A stretch of 64,000 nt of DNA from Symbiodinium natans (GCA_905221605.1 CAJNDS010000225.1:739001-803000); one strand, 5' to 3'; counted from the stretch's first letter, positions 1 through 10,357 are shown. Translations and numbers: made by a program. Notes: generated by a model from the letters alone, not told the origin.

Positions 1-615
1 AAACTCGCTTGCATGGACACCAAGGAAAATCGGTTCTGTGGACAGCCCCAAGATGAATCAAGAAATCCGGTTGCGTGATCGCAGCCCCACAACTGTCCGG
101 AATTCCGGTTGTGTAGCCACAGCCCAAGGCAGATGTCAGAAATTTAGTGTGTGTGTGTGGAGACAATACCCCAAAAACAAATGTCAGGAATTTGGACATA
201 ATTACATGCAGCAAAACAAAGTACTGTCAGTAAATTCGCTTGCGTGGACACACCAAATGTTAGGAAACTCGATTGTGTGGACAAAGCTGCAAAACAATTG
301 TTAGGAAATTCAGTTGTGTGGACACAGCCCAAAACAAATGTCAGGCACCACGGTTGTGGGGATGCCGCTTGTCAGGCATTTCGATTGTTTGGACACAGCA
401 CCACAGCCAATGTCAGGAACTTCCGGCCGTGTGGAGACAGTTACTAGTGAAAGGACATGCAATTGAGTGAGCACAACTCGAAAACAAATGTCAGGAAACT
501 GTTGTTGTGTGGATGCGGCCTTGAAGCAACTGTCAGGCTTACGTGGACAGAGCCCGCAAACAAATGTGGCCACCCAAAACTAGCAGCATGTGTGTGGACA
601 CCAGCACGAAACTAA
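1..615. repeat. degenerate minisatellite, unit about 40-47 bp
   Basis: The stretch repeats a loose unit built from ATGTCAGGAA, then a GGTTGTGTGGACACAGCC-like core, then an A/C-rich AAAACAA spacer. At least ten diverged copies are visible, for example near 85, 130, 190, 235, 265, 300, 340, 400, 490 and 530. The copies differ by substitutions and small indels. Short open frames here are by-products of the repeat. It lies downstream of the stop codon of the large minus-strand gene at 888. Confidence 0.75.
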
Positions 616-887
616 AATGTAGGGGCGGCCGTTGCAAGATCTGAGTGTCACAATGTAAGTCACCGGCGCTGAGACGTTGTCGAGCAAGTGAATCCCATGA
701 GGATCGAAGTCGCCTGCCGAATCCCGGGTTGCACTTAGGTGCAGAGTCTGGGTAGAAAGCCCACAATGGCAGAGAGCCTGCCTGTCCACTCGGCTGAAAG
801 CGTGTCGGCTTTTTTACACTGCCTGGCTTTCTGATAGAACCTCGGCATGAGAAGCTCCACGTGCTTCACGAGATCTCCGCTCTGCTT

Positions 888-3800
888 CTATGAGTCATTC
901 AAAGCTACGCCTGTCAGCTCACTGGTAGCGGCAGCCCCCGGAGGATTGTCTGTGGCAGGGTGGCTTGCTGGTTGGGCGTCTGGCGGTGGGTCGCTGTCAT
1001 GAGTGGTTCGGGGCTGCGGTTCTTGGTGCGGAACTGGCAGTGATGTTTGGTGGGGAGGTGGTTGTTGGGTGTGGTCGCTCTCTGCTGGTGCTGTGTCCGC
1101 TTCGTGTGCTGGTGTGGGTTGTTGGGGCTGCTGGGTGGGTGGCCACGGGGCTCCCTGTGGTTGCGGTAGGTTGTTCCAAGCTTCTGCAATTTTGCGTGCC
1201 ACGCCTAGTGGATCCTGCATTCCAACGTCTTTGATCTTAATTATGTCAGTACGCAATACAAGGCTATTCTGCGCCCGACCATTGTCATCTCGTGGAAGAG
1301 GCGGATAAGTATCGTGGAGTTGCACTGGAATAATATGCAGCTTGTGTTGATGGGCATAGCGGAGCTCGATGAAAGTTTCGTACTGCGCCCCAGTCTTCTC
1401 TCCATAATCACTGCTGCAAAATGCGACAATCGCCTTGGATCTGTACAGGCCCATGGCAGTCTGGCTCCCGAATTCGTCACCTGCCCCCCATGTTTCCACC
1501 ATGAAAACAGGGACTCCTTCAGCCTCAAGCTGCTCCTTCACAGCCTTCATGTACTTGATCTTGTCATCGCTATTGAACCGGCCCGAGATTAGAAGATCCG
1601 TCCGACCCGCAGGGGGCTGTGGGACCTGCTCTTGGGGCTGTCCTTCTTCTTTTGCCTTTTTTTTTTGGGCCTCCCGCTGGTCGTGGATGAGCTTCAAATC
1701 CTCGATGGCAAGCGGGATCCTCAACAAAGCCTGAAGAAAAATATTGTAATTGTCGCCCTCGGGAATGGCAAAGTGGATCTCCTCATAAAGCCCACCCTGA
1801 TCTTTATCTCTGATAGCTTGGGAAAACAAATTGACGATGTCAATCGGCGGGCAGCCAACATCGCATCCCCAAGCTCCAAGTATCAGAGTGTTGACGATGT
1901 CGCATTCCATCCTTGGTGCCACAAAGATCGCACGCACGGTCTCGGCCATCCCACTCGAGTCGTACACCTCCTTGCTGTACAGCATGTCAGGAGCCGCGGC
2001 ACTCACCACAGAAACCTTCACCTCCGGCTTGTTTTCCGGCTTGCTCTCCGGCTTCACGGTCAAGTTTGTGGTGAGAAGTACATCTGAGTAATTGTCTCGA
2101 TCGCCGGACGCTGGGCCGAAAGGATACAGGCTGTCCTCGTCCCGCTCTGCAACTGCAGATGGCATGATGGCATCAAACTCTGATGGTTGAGGCTCTTTTC
2201 TGAGAACCTGGGCATTCCTCAAGGAAGAGTACAGATCAGGAACACGTCGGCAAAGCTCTGCTTCCGAGACGCCTCCACCTGCCTGCTCCCCACTTGCGGA
2301 GTTCAGCGCACATACTGCACCACTTCCCTTCATCGGGCCCAGGACCAGAAGCGCATCTGCTATAGACCACTGTCCTATCGAGACTTTTGGCTGCTTTTGG
2401 CGCGGCTCCGGAAGGGGTTCGAGCTTAAAACGTCCGAGCTTCATGAGGCGGGTCTTCGGCATGCGCACATCTTCTGACGTTTTGATCTCTTGGTTCTGCT
2501 TGAAGATCTGTCTTCTCCGGTGCTGTACATCCGGCTCACCCAAGGTACCGCCTGCGTCAGCATCTGGCTTATAGCGGCCGAATATCTGTTCTACGCATCC
2601 GCTTCTTAACCACTTGTTCAGAATCAACCGCGTTCTCAACCGCAGAGAACCTGCATCCAACAACTTCAGCAGAGCAGCGAAGGCAACCTGGAGGATAAGC
2701 ACAACAAGGGCACCGAAGACATAAATCTCATAAAGGAATGAAAAGTCGAAGGTGTGTCGGACCAGTGCGTGGTACAGTGCGCGATCCCTTCTTCGCAGCA
2801 TCGCCAGGTTGGCAACGCGATGCCAAGCACTGAAAAGCGCAGCAGCCAGGGACCACAGGAGGAGCTTGCTGAACGTAAGGATGTGCAGGAGAACCATTGT
2901 GGCTATGAGCATAGAAGCTAAGTGCCGATTTTCCAGCACCAAGGTTCCCAAGAGAGTGCCAATCAGGGCAAGACAAGGCAGAAAAAACGTCGTCAAACCT
3001 ACAAATTTGAGACCAGCCGCGGCGAGCACAGAGCGGAGGATGAAGAGCATCAACATCGCATAGAGCGGGGCCCAGATCTGGTCCAACACATCTGAGGGTA
3101 CAATGGCGAGGTCGAGGAAAGCGAACGCCAGCGAAATGATCAGAGGCAGGATCAGGCCTCTCTCGGCCAGCTTCAGCTCTTTCTGGACCTCGACTTCACG
3201 CAGGTTGCTTTGGATAAAGGCTGACAGTTCAAGCACCTGTCCAAGCAAGGTTTTGGTAGTGGGAGGTTGGAAGAGGACAGGGGCCAGGATCCAAACCAGG
3301 ACTGTGGAGGTCACGAGTAGCAAGGGAAGCGCACCACCGTGGTTCATCGCTCTGTAGATCAGGACGTAGTAGAGGACTCGCAGAGCTGGCTTGTAATGCG
3401 AACTCCAATACAGTTGGAATGCCTGTGCGAGGGTGTAGGCCTTGTTGGCCAGAGGCCTTCCAGTGTTCACGTACTGCGCGTCAGTGTGCCGGAAAGTTTG
3501 GTGGACTGAATGCGACATCATCTTATTGACAAACATGAAGTAGACCATTGCCGCAGGAGAGCTCAGGAGATAGTTCTTGAGCATCTTGGGACCGTGCTCA
3601 AAGCCGATGCCGATAATCGCTGGAAGTATTTCGCCGAAAGCTGGTGTTAGCAGCCACTCAGCTGCAAGAATCGATCCCAGATCCCCCACATCCTCAAGGG
3701 TCTTCGCGGCCAGCGTCAAGTAAAGGAACATGAAAATGAAGATTTCGAGACAGATATCAACCAGTGCCATGTGAATATATCTTGCTGCAGTGGCAAAATA

Positions 3801-6800
3801 GAGTGCAAAGGCCCCCATGGGGGAGGCCCTGCGGGAAAGAGCCCACAAGTCTCTTGAACGAATCAACCCAACGCTCCCACTTGCAAGCTTGTGAAAATAG
3901 CCTGAGCTGGATATAAACTGGACCTCCATGCCCTTCTCCCACTCCAAGATGTCTGTGTGGATTGACTCTTCGTTGCGGATCTTGACGTTCATCCCTTCGA
4001 AAATATCATCGGAAAGGTTGATATGTGGGGAGGCTTTGGACACGGAACCGCGGCCGAGGGCCCAGAAGCCATCCATAAAGAATGGACGGGCATGGTGTAT
4101 ACGAACTTTCAACAACTGCAGAACACGCTGCGTGATTGTTGCGAAGGTCCACTCGGCGTCCGCCATGATGCTCCCGACGAGGCCATGTTCTTGTGTGAAG
4201 ATGTGCCTTCGAGAACTAATGATCCTCGCACGCAGCTTATCCCTCGCTCCATCGTTTTCAGACCCATAGAAGCCATGTAGAACAAACGGCACCTTGAATG
4301 CTTCACCTGCGAAGGCGCCCATGTTGGCATCCATCATCTGCACAAAGTGACTCTCTATAAAACGCAGTGCTCCGAGCTGGTTGCCAGCCCGGCCCTGCGA
4401 CTTGCTCTTGCCACTGCCAATCATGAGTCCGCGCGTCCGCGGCAGGACGTGCACAATCTGTATCGGCCACGAATCCTCTTCCTTTGCATTCTGGTCATAC
4501 TTGATTAGCACACTGGCGTATCTCAAATACGTATTCTCTTTAGCAAAGCGGAGCCCTTCAAGATGCCGGTCGACCATCTCCTCGATCTTTGGGCGGGTCC
4601 TACCCCGCTCAAAATCAATGCACACAAAGACTGGATAATCTCTGTGCTTCCGGAGTATGTAGTGCACATCCTTTTCGATCTGGCCTTCCCAGCGGCCGTA
4701 CGTCTGGTGTGCCAAGATCAGCTGTACATGTTTACGGAGGTCAATCCTTTCTTCACCTGCACGAACGTCCAGCAGCACCTTGAGGGCCCGATGGTAGTGC
4801 ACTGCGCCGTTGACTGTGCGAATCACAGTCTGTGTGCGGTCAGATGCCCACTCCCGGACTGCATCGAAAATATCTTGGCGAGCACGGCCTCCTACCCTGA
4901 AATTCTGACTCAGGAGCTCATAAAGCTTCGTTGGATGGTGCTTGTGCTTCAAGGCAAAGATCTTCCACTCCTCCGGAAATTGTGAGATCAAGAATTCCAG
5001 CCTCGTTGAAGTCTCCCCTTCGCCTGGACTAAGAAGCTCATCCACACTCCTGAGACCATCTTCAGCAAAGACAGGGATAATCTGAGTGAGAGATGGGATG
5101 TGAACGTGCTCCATCTCGTGCGAGCCGACAAAGACTCCATCTTTGCGACGAGGTTGAAAGTTGATATCACTGCTGTTTAGTATGGACCTCAGGCTAGAAA
5201 AAAAGAAACCAAGTCGAGCCCTAGCACAGTCAAGAACGCCTGGCCCGGAAATGTCCACAAGCGAGTCTGCTCGTGCCCTCAGCTTCTGCGTCATCTCTTT
5301 GTCAATAAGGCAGTCCTCATGAAGGCCATCCACTGTGGCCGTCCACACTGCCTCCCAGCAATTGCCGAAGACTGCCTTTAGGAGCGAGCGATGGTTCATG
5401 GTAGCCACTTCCTTGACGCGAAGGGATTTATGTTGGAACTCGTGCTCCGCCTGTCTTCGAAAATCTACTCGGTCGATGGGGGCTTCCACAACGCCACGCT
5501 TGCCCCCAATCACAGTGCCGAGTATGCCCACGAAAACATTGAAGACAAAGTACATAGCTATCACGCTGCTCAGGACAGTAACAGTCCAACTTGCGACCAA
5601 TGCTGTACAACATGCAAAACACCGCGTGTCCGGGATGTGCACCTGAGCCCACAGCAGCTCTGCTGTGAAGGTGCTGCAGAAGTCGGATTCAGCATCGCCC
5701 CAGTTACAGAATTGGTATGGCGTCAAATGTCGAACACGCTCAACAAGAAGCAGAGTGTTGACCAAGAACAACAAACACCAAAACGTTGTCCATATGAGTG
5801 CAGAGGAAAAGCTACTCCGCATGGTCTTCCACATAGCCATAGCCGCAGAGCAGCCGGCGCATACATAGGAAAATTGGAAGTCCCAAGTGTAACTGCACAG
5901 AAAGCCCCATAGACAGCGGCACACGAGATACAGCAGAGCTAAATAATCTTGATTAAATAAATAATCTTGATCTCCCAATTCCGACGCCGACCCAAACATC
6001 CAGCAAAGAGCTACGGCTACTGCCGAAAGCACCAGCAGGCTGGGAAGTTTGAAGCAACAGCAGAAGCGAAGTCTGCAACGGTTTGCACGTGGAGTGCGGC
6101 AGCAGAGATACCCGGTCAAGCGGTTTGTGGGAAACTCAAGTGGGCTTTGCACAAGGATGTGGCAGGTCATGAGTACACATAACCATCCCAAGTCTACCAC
6201 TGCCAGGCTGAAGAATGGGAACCCAAGCATTCTTGGACCCCGAGTGGTGCTGCCAAGCCAGAATTCGAAAAGCTGGCTGTCAGAGAAAACGACGGCAGAC
6301 CAAAGGAGCCAAACCACCACAGTCAGGACCCATCTGTAGTTGATGATAAAGCTGGCAACTGCCCAGAGACCGGCAGGCTCCCTCCAAGTTTTGTAACTTT
6401 TGTTTGGCGTCCTGCCACATCGGCCCACGCGACCTATCTTGCCAGGCTCGTTATACTTGTACAGACGGGCGCAATCGTTCACATCGTCGAAGTTGATCCC
6501 TTGATTCGGTGCAGAAATGTTGGAGTTGTAGCAGAAATGCTCCAGTGGATCGTTGAGGAGATCCTTGTATCTCACAGTGTACGTAAACATCCGCATGGTC
6601 GCTCCGGGCGGCGAGTTCTCTCTAAACCTTCCTTGGTCATGGACAATCTGATAAAGCACGAATGCCATCCATTCAGGAGCATGGGCAAGGTGCTCAGACA
6701 TCGAAAGAACCAGCCGGAACAGAATCGCCTGCGCGACTGCCATCTCTTCATCTTCATAATCATGGAATCTCATCTTCTCCCCCGGGTATAACTCATGGTA

Positions 6801-9338
6801 GCCCTCGAGAACACGTTGGGATATGTTGATTCGGGCTTGCGTCGCATCACCCACGACCAACAGCTCGTGGTCAATCTGGCGCATCAGACAATCCGCCTGC
6901 ACGGCCAAGTGGCTCGAGAGGAGAATTGAAAAGAAGGTCTCGGCACAGGCCCTGGCACCCCTGCACAGTTCTTGTTCAAACTCCTGCATATCCAGACACC
7001 TGGCACTATCATTGTTCCACTTGTTGGTAACACTCATCATGAAATGCGGGGTCGCAACTCCCGATATGTCCAGCTCCACGGAGAGTTTACACGTCTTTCC
7101 ATGGCTGACATTGAAGTCCACTGTGTGTTCAACAACTGTTTTTCCAAGGCTGCCAGGAAGCAGGCGATCTGGATCAGCAAAGCCTGTTAACTCCATGAGA
7201 TGGTAGAAATCCTTTCTGGTGATAGTTCCTAGTCCAATCCGGTTCTGTCGCAAGTCCTCATCCGTCAGGCCGAAGATTGCCATTGTTCGGTCACTCTGAC
7301 GGGCCAGCCATCTGACAAAATCATCTCTCTTTGCAAAGGTTCTCACGGCTGGTCCGCGGCCCCTTCCATCGCGTAGTATACGATGGTATGAGATTTGTGG
7401 GACGCCGCTGCACGGACATATGCTGCATGGCCTCTCCAAGCTGAAGCCCCAGCCACCACAGTCAGTCAGGTGGGAGGTGCCTGCACGCACGGTGTAGCCG
7501 TCTTGTAGCTTTGCAGCAACAAATTCGGCGAGGCTGGAACCGTATGCTTCGCTGCTGAACTCGCGCAGCATCCTCCACTTGTCCACCTCAAGAAGCTTCA
7601 CAAGGCTGTCAAGGTAATTGTCGTCCTCCATCTTCTCCACCACTTGCTGATCACCATGATATTCACGTCGGCAAATCGGTCTGAAAAGAGCCCAGAGCTT
7701 CACCAGGAACCATGGCAATAACGCTCCAGCAAGAATTGCGAAGGGAAGGCCGGGGCGAATTCGGACCATGGCGCAAGGGGAATGGGCGATGTGTGCCTCC
7801 TCCTGGATCAGGCCGTCTGCAAACCAGAAACGAGAGGTTCGATTCACGTAGCGCTTCTCGATGCAGTGCTGGCCAGAGGCGTGGAACTGGCCTACGAGGC
7901 CCTGGTAAGCCACAGCTAGCACTCCAGACTTGGTCAAGGGCCCACAGGCAGAGTGGCCAAACTTCAGCTTCAGATGCGCGCAAGAGGGATAGACCTCGTC
8001 AGCACTCCAGACATCAAGCCACTCATCAACCACAACTCCTGCAACGCAGGAGGCATTGCTCCTGGCAGCATGCAGCCACCCATCCGAATTCTGCCCGTGC
8101 CAAACCTCTCGTAAAGCGGCCTGCTGCTTCTCAATCTGCATGACGCCATGAGAGAAGGCCGGGAACCCATATTCCAGCAACACCAGCTTTGTGGATCCTG
8201 CAAGATCCGCTACAGAGACAGGCGCTGATCCCAACAGCTGCTGCGGCTGGCCGAAGAATTCTCTCAGCCCCCGGATGGCAGTGGCCTCCAGCTTATCAGC
8301 AACTGTGTGAACTTTGAAGATGAAGCTGTCGTACAGGCCATAGCCGTTGAAGGCACACTGCGCCAAATCGACGAAGGACTTGGGAACACGAACATGGCCA
8401 GCTGCGATGTGATTGCAGCCCACCACCCTTTCCATCCAAAGAAGAAAGGCTTTGAAGTACAGCTCCGACTCGTCGGAGCTGATCTCCAGGGTGATCGCGA
8501 CGGGGCGGTCAAACTTGAAGACGCCCACCGCGTCATCTCCAGCCTGACAGTCTGCGTCCCCAGTGCAGTAGAACTCCTGCTGCGTCTCCCGGACGACCCA
8601 AAGAATCTGCTGGATTTCTTGGACACTGAGCAGAGCATACTGCATGTCCGCAGCGATGCAATTCTCGAAGTTGCCCACATCAGTTGCAAGTTGTCCAACA
8701 CACTCTCGGGGCAACATGGTCTCCATTGCCGGGAGCCCAACCAGATTCCACATTAAGATCATGCCTGGCGTCGCCAACCGCTCGCCCTCGTACACCGCAG
8801 GATCCTGCAGGAAGGACAGGAAGTCCCTGCGTAGCTGCTCCCGTGTGGTCGGAGTGCTCCAGGCTCCGTTCTGCCAGTACGCACGAAGGTCAAAGGAGGG
8901 AATGACTGACATGTTGTGCATGCTGGCAGTTTGCAAGAACCCCACATGGCGGCTTGCGACTTCGAATTTCCTATGGCTTGCGAAGCTCCAGGGGCCCAAC
9001 AAAAGGACGTTAGCGCCAAGCTCCTGTTGAATGGCTGGCAGATCTCTCGCGTGAAAGTTGGCATATGTGTCGGTGTACAGGTCTCGGTCCTTTTGCAGGA
9101 CTGCACTTTCATAGCCAACTGGCTCGGGCCAGTACTTCACAGCTTGAATGCCATTGTGCAAAGTCTGGCGTGCCAGGTCGTCAAGGTCGCTAAGGTCAAG
9201 ACTTGCGCAAGAACAATTTGTTTCTTCCACACAGGTCCTCAACTGGGAACTGATCCGAACCTGAACAGGCTTGGCAAGCGAAAGGTAAAGCACAAGGAAC
9301 ACCACACATTGCTTCAGAGCCGCCATCTTTGGGCGCAT
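888..9338 (-). CDS. GH72-like / GT48 beta-1,3-glucan synthase / PARG-like / TIR fusion membrane protein
   Basis: One intronless frame gives about 2816 residues from the first in-frame ATG (9336-9338; a second ATG at 9324-9326 is equally possible). Residues 1-30 look like a signal peptide. Residues about 65-450 resemble GH72/clan-A glucanosyltransferases: YWPEP start, GANVLLLG, then LLEYG near 385-390 at the nucleophile position. A helix lies near 530-552. GINFDDVND (about 940) resembles the GT48 N-terminal domain. A helix cluster spans about 986-1276. The GT48 core is clear: RTVNGAVHYHRAL (about 1507), GSGKSKSQGRAGNQ (about 1633), SVSKASPHINLSDDIF (about 1764), then many helices to about 2228. 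Residues about 2325-2530 look like microbial-type PARG/DUF2263 (AGGG near 2353, LGAWGC near 2487). Residues about 2578-2722 are TIR-like, with Glu 2658 at the NADase position. The tail is Pro/Gln/His-rich. Expected role is beta-1,3-glucan synthesis at a membrane. The job of the nucleotide-metabolising C-terminus is unknown. Confidence 0.9.
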   Translation of the reverse strand: MRPKMAALKQCVVFLVLYLSLAKPVQVRISSQLRTCVEETNCSCASLDLSDLDDLARQTLHNGIQAVKYWPEPVGYESAVLQKDRDLYTDTYANFHARDLPAIQQELGANVLLLGPWSFASHRKFEVASRHVGFLQTASMHNMSVIPSFDLRAYWQNGAWSTPTTREQLRRDFLSFLQDPAVYEGERLATPGMILMWNLVGLPAMETMLPRECVGQLATDVGNFENCIAADMQYALLSVQEIQQILWVVRETQQEFYCTGDADCQAGDDAVGVFKFDRPVAITLEISSDESELYFKAFLLWMERVVGCNHIAAGHVRVPKSFVDLAQCAFNGYGLYDSFIFKVHTVADKLEATAIRGLREFFGQPQQLLGSAPVSVADLAGSTKLVLLEYGFPAFSHGVMQIEKQQAALREVWHGQNSDGWLHAARSNASCVAGVVVDEWLDVWSADEVYPSCAHLKLKFGHSACGPLTKSGVLAVAYQGLVGQFHASGQHCIEKRYVNRTSRFWFADGLIQEEAHIAHSPCAMVRIRPGLPFAILAGALLPWFLVKLWALFRPICRREYHGDQQVVEKMEDDNYLDSLVKLLEVDKWRMLREFSSEAYGSSLAEFVAAKLQDGYTVRAGTSHLTDCGGWGFSLERPCSICPCSGVPQISYHRILRDGRGRGPAVRTFAKRDDFVRWLARQSDRTMAIFGLTDEDLRQNRIGLGTITRKDFYHLMELTGFADPDRLLPGSLGKTVVEHTVDFNVSHGKTCKLSVELDISGVATPHFMMSVTNKWNNDSARCLDMQEFEQELCRGARACAETFFSILLSSHLAVQADCLMRQIDHELLVVGDATQARINISQRVLEGYHELYPGEKMRFHDYEDEEMAVAQAILFRLVLSMSEHLAHAPEWMAFVLYQIVHDQGRFRENSPPGATMRMFTYTVRYKDLLNDPLEHFCYNSNISAPNQGINFDDVNDCARLYKYNEPGKIGRVGRCGRTPNKSYKTWREPAGLWAVASFIINYRWVLTVVVWLLWSAVVFSDSQLFEFWLGSTTRGPRMLGFPFFSLAVVDLGWLCVLMTCHILVQSPLEFPTNRLTGYLCCRTPRANRCRLRFCCCFKLPSLLVLSAVAVALCWMFGSASELGDQDYLFNQDYLALLYLVCRCLWGFLCSYTWDFQFSYVCAGCSAAMAMWKTMRSSFSSALIWTTFWCLLFLVNTLLLVERVRHLTPYQFCNWGDAESDFCSTFTAELLWAQVHIPDTRCFACCTALVASWTVTVLSSVIAMYFVFNVFVGILGTVIGGKRGVVEAPIDRVDFRRQAEHEFQHKSLRVKEVATMNHRSLLKAVFGNCWEAVWTATVDGLHEDCLIDKEMTQKLRARADSLVDISGPGVLDCARARLGFFFSSLRSILNSSDINFQPRRKDGVFVGSHEMEHVHIPSLTQIIPVFAEDGLRSVDELLSPGEGETSTRLEFLISQFPEEWKIFALKHKHHPTKLYELLSQNFRVGGRARQDIFDAVREWASDRTQTVIRTVNGAVHYHRALKVLLDVRAGEERIDLRKHVQLILAHQTYGRWEGQIEKDVHYILRKHRDYPVFVCIDFERGRTRPKIEEMVDRHLEGLRFAKENTYLRYASVLIKYDQNAKEEDSWPIQIVHVLPRTRGLMIGSGKSKSQGRAGNQLGALRFIESHFVQMMDANMGAFAGEAFKVPFVLHGFYGSENDGARDKLRARIISSRRHIFTQEHGLVGSIMADAEWTFATITQRVLQLLKVRIHHARPFFMDGFWALGRGSVSKASPHINLSDDIFEGMNVKIRNEESIHTDILEWEKGMEVQFISSSGYFHKLASGSVGLIRSRDLWALSRRASPMGAFALYFATAARYIHMALVDICLEIFIFMFLYLTLAAKTLEDVGDLGSILAAEWLLTPAFGEILPAIIGIGFEHGPKMLKNYLLSSPAAMVYFMFVNKMMSHSVHQTFRHTDAQYVNTGRPLANKAYTLAQAFQLYWSSHYKPALRVLYYVLIYRAMNHGGALPLLLVTSTVLVWILAPVLFQPPTTKTLLGQVLELSAFIQSNLREVEVQKELKLAERGLILPLIISLAFAFLDLAIVPSDVLDQIWAPLYAMLMLFILRSVLAAAGLKFVGLTTFFLPCLALIGTLLGTLVLENRHLASMLIATMVLLHILTFSKLLLWSLAAALFSAWHRVANLAMLRRRDRALYHALVRHTFDFSFLYEIYVFGALVVLILQVAFAALLKLLDAGSLRLRTRLILNKWLRSGCVEQIFGRYKPDADAGGTLGEPDVQHRRRQIFKQNQEIKTSEDVRMPKTRLMKLGRFKLEPLPEPRQKQPKVSIGQWSIADALLVLGPMKGSGAVCALNSASGEQAGGGVSEAELCRRVPDLYSSLRNAQVLRKEPQPSEFDAIMPSAVAERDEDSLYPFGPASGDRDNYSDVLLTTNLTVKPESKPENKPEVKVSVVSAAAPDMLYSKEVYDSSGMAETVRAIFVAPRMECDIVNTLILGAWGCDVGCPPIDIVNLFSQAIRDKDQGGLYEEIHFAIPEGDNYNIFLQALLRIPLAIEDLKLIHDQREAQKKKAKEEGQPQEQVPQPPAGRTDLLISGRFNSDDKIKYMKAVKEQLEAEGVPVFMVETWGAGDEFGSQTAMGLYRSKAIVAFCSSDYGEKTGAQYETFIELRYAHQHKLHIIPVQLHDTYPPLPRDDNGRAQNSLVLRTDIIKIKDVGMQDPLGVARKIAEAWNNLPQPQGAPWPPTQQPQQPTPAHEADTAPAESDHTQQPPPHQTSLPVPHQEPQPRTTHDSDPPPDAQPASHPATDNPPGAAATSELTGVALNDS

Positions 9339-9360
9339 GCTAACTAAAGCAAAGCCAAAT
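9339..9360 (-). promoter_or_regulatory. candidate trans-splice acceptor upstream of the glucan synthase start
   Basis: Read on the minus strand, a T-rich run TTTGGCTTTGCTTTAG ends in AG five bases before the first in-frame ATG at 9338. Dinoflagellate mRNAs receive a spliced leader at such acceptors. The position fits, but a T-rich run followed by AG is a weak signal and there is no transcript to confirm it. Confidence 0.35.
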
Positions 9361-9440
9361 GTGACGCTGTGCGTGTCTAAGTACTCATGCAAGTAGTGTG
9401 CTCGATCCAAAGACAACCTGCTGTCAGTTATGAACAACAA

Positions 9441-10340
9441 AATATCGCGTCATGCAGAGCTTGAGCCTCAGCCACGTTATTGCCACCTGCCTAGCATGTA
9501 GGTCGTTCCTTGTCCACGCGGCTCAGAGCACCTACATGAGGCCTGTGCAAGAAAACAAACCAGAATCCAAGTTCGCCCTGCGCCAACACATCTCATCTCC
9601 CTACAGTCCCCACGTGAAACCCTGACCTCTACAGCTGCAATGAGGCTGCGCCGCACAGCAGAAATACCTCTCAAAAAATGAGGGAGGTGAATAGGACAAG
9701 CACTGCTCAAAGGGCTGGTCCGGGCAGGCGAAGCCTTGGCCCTCCACTGCAGAATGACGGAACCACAGATCACCACTCGGACTGACTGCAGACGGTTGAG
9801 TTTGTTGAAGCTGCTGGCAGCAAGGCGCACATCTCCGGCGTCACAGCACTCCGAGTCGCCTCTCCAGCGGAACATGGCCAATAATTCAGTGACGCAACAG
9901 TGGTGCCCAACAAATCTTGAACGCGAGTGGATGAACAAATGACTGCCCAAACCAAAAAAGATAAAGCGCGGTGCGGTGCCTTCCCAAGCACTGTAAAGAC
10001 CCCAACTCAATGAATATTCTTAGTTCCCTGCCACTGCCACGAGAGAAAGTCTTGCGGCGGAAGTCCGCGTCCACCATACTCACCGCCACAGTTTGCAGTG
10101 TGAAGGAAGACCTTAAGTGTGATGAATGGCAGCGTGGAGCTCAAGTCTAGGAATGTGGAGCACCAGACCGCAAGTGGATCAGGATCCTTGAATATGTCAC
10201 ATAGGTTGAAACCTCGGATGGGTTTGGGTCTTGGCACGATGCATGCACGCTAAGCGCTAGGAATACAGCAATCCACCCCCCCTCCTCCTCGGAGTCGGAG
10301 ACCCTTCCTTCCCTCTGACATAGCTATGCAATATTGCTTT
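9441..10340. other. stretch without a recognised gene
   Basis: Between the glucan synthase 5' end and the first telomere-like motifs I see no recognisable coding sequence, RNA gene or clear repeat. Open frames on both strands look random in composition. Confidence 0.4.
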
Positions 10341-10357
10341 GATTGTTCTTCCTGAGT

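Noticed and set aside
9404-9440. Start of the glucan synthase at the far upstream end of the open frame
   Set aside because: That position is a TTG codon. The first ATG is at 9338, directly before a good signal peptide.
9460-9467. CTTGAGCC upstream of the glucan synthase, complementary to the last eight bases of the dinoflagellate spliced leader
   Set aside because: The same 8-mer occurs elsewhere in the window (for example near 31110 and 40383), about as often as expected by chance, and the preceding leader bases do not match.
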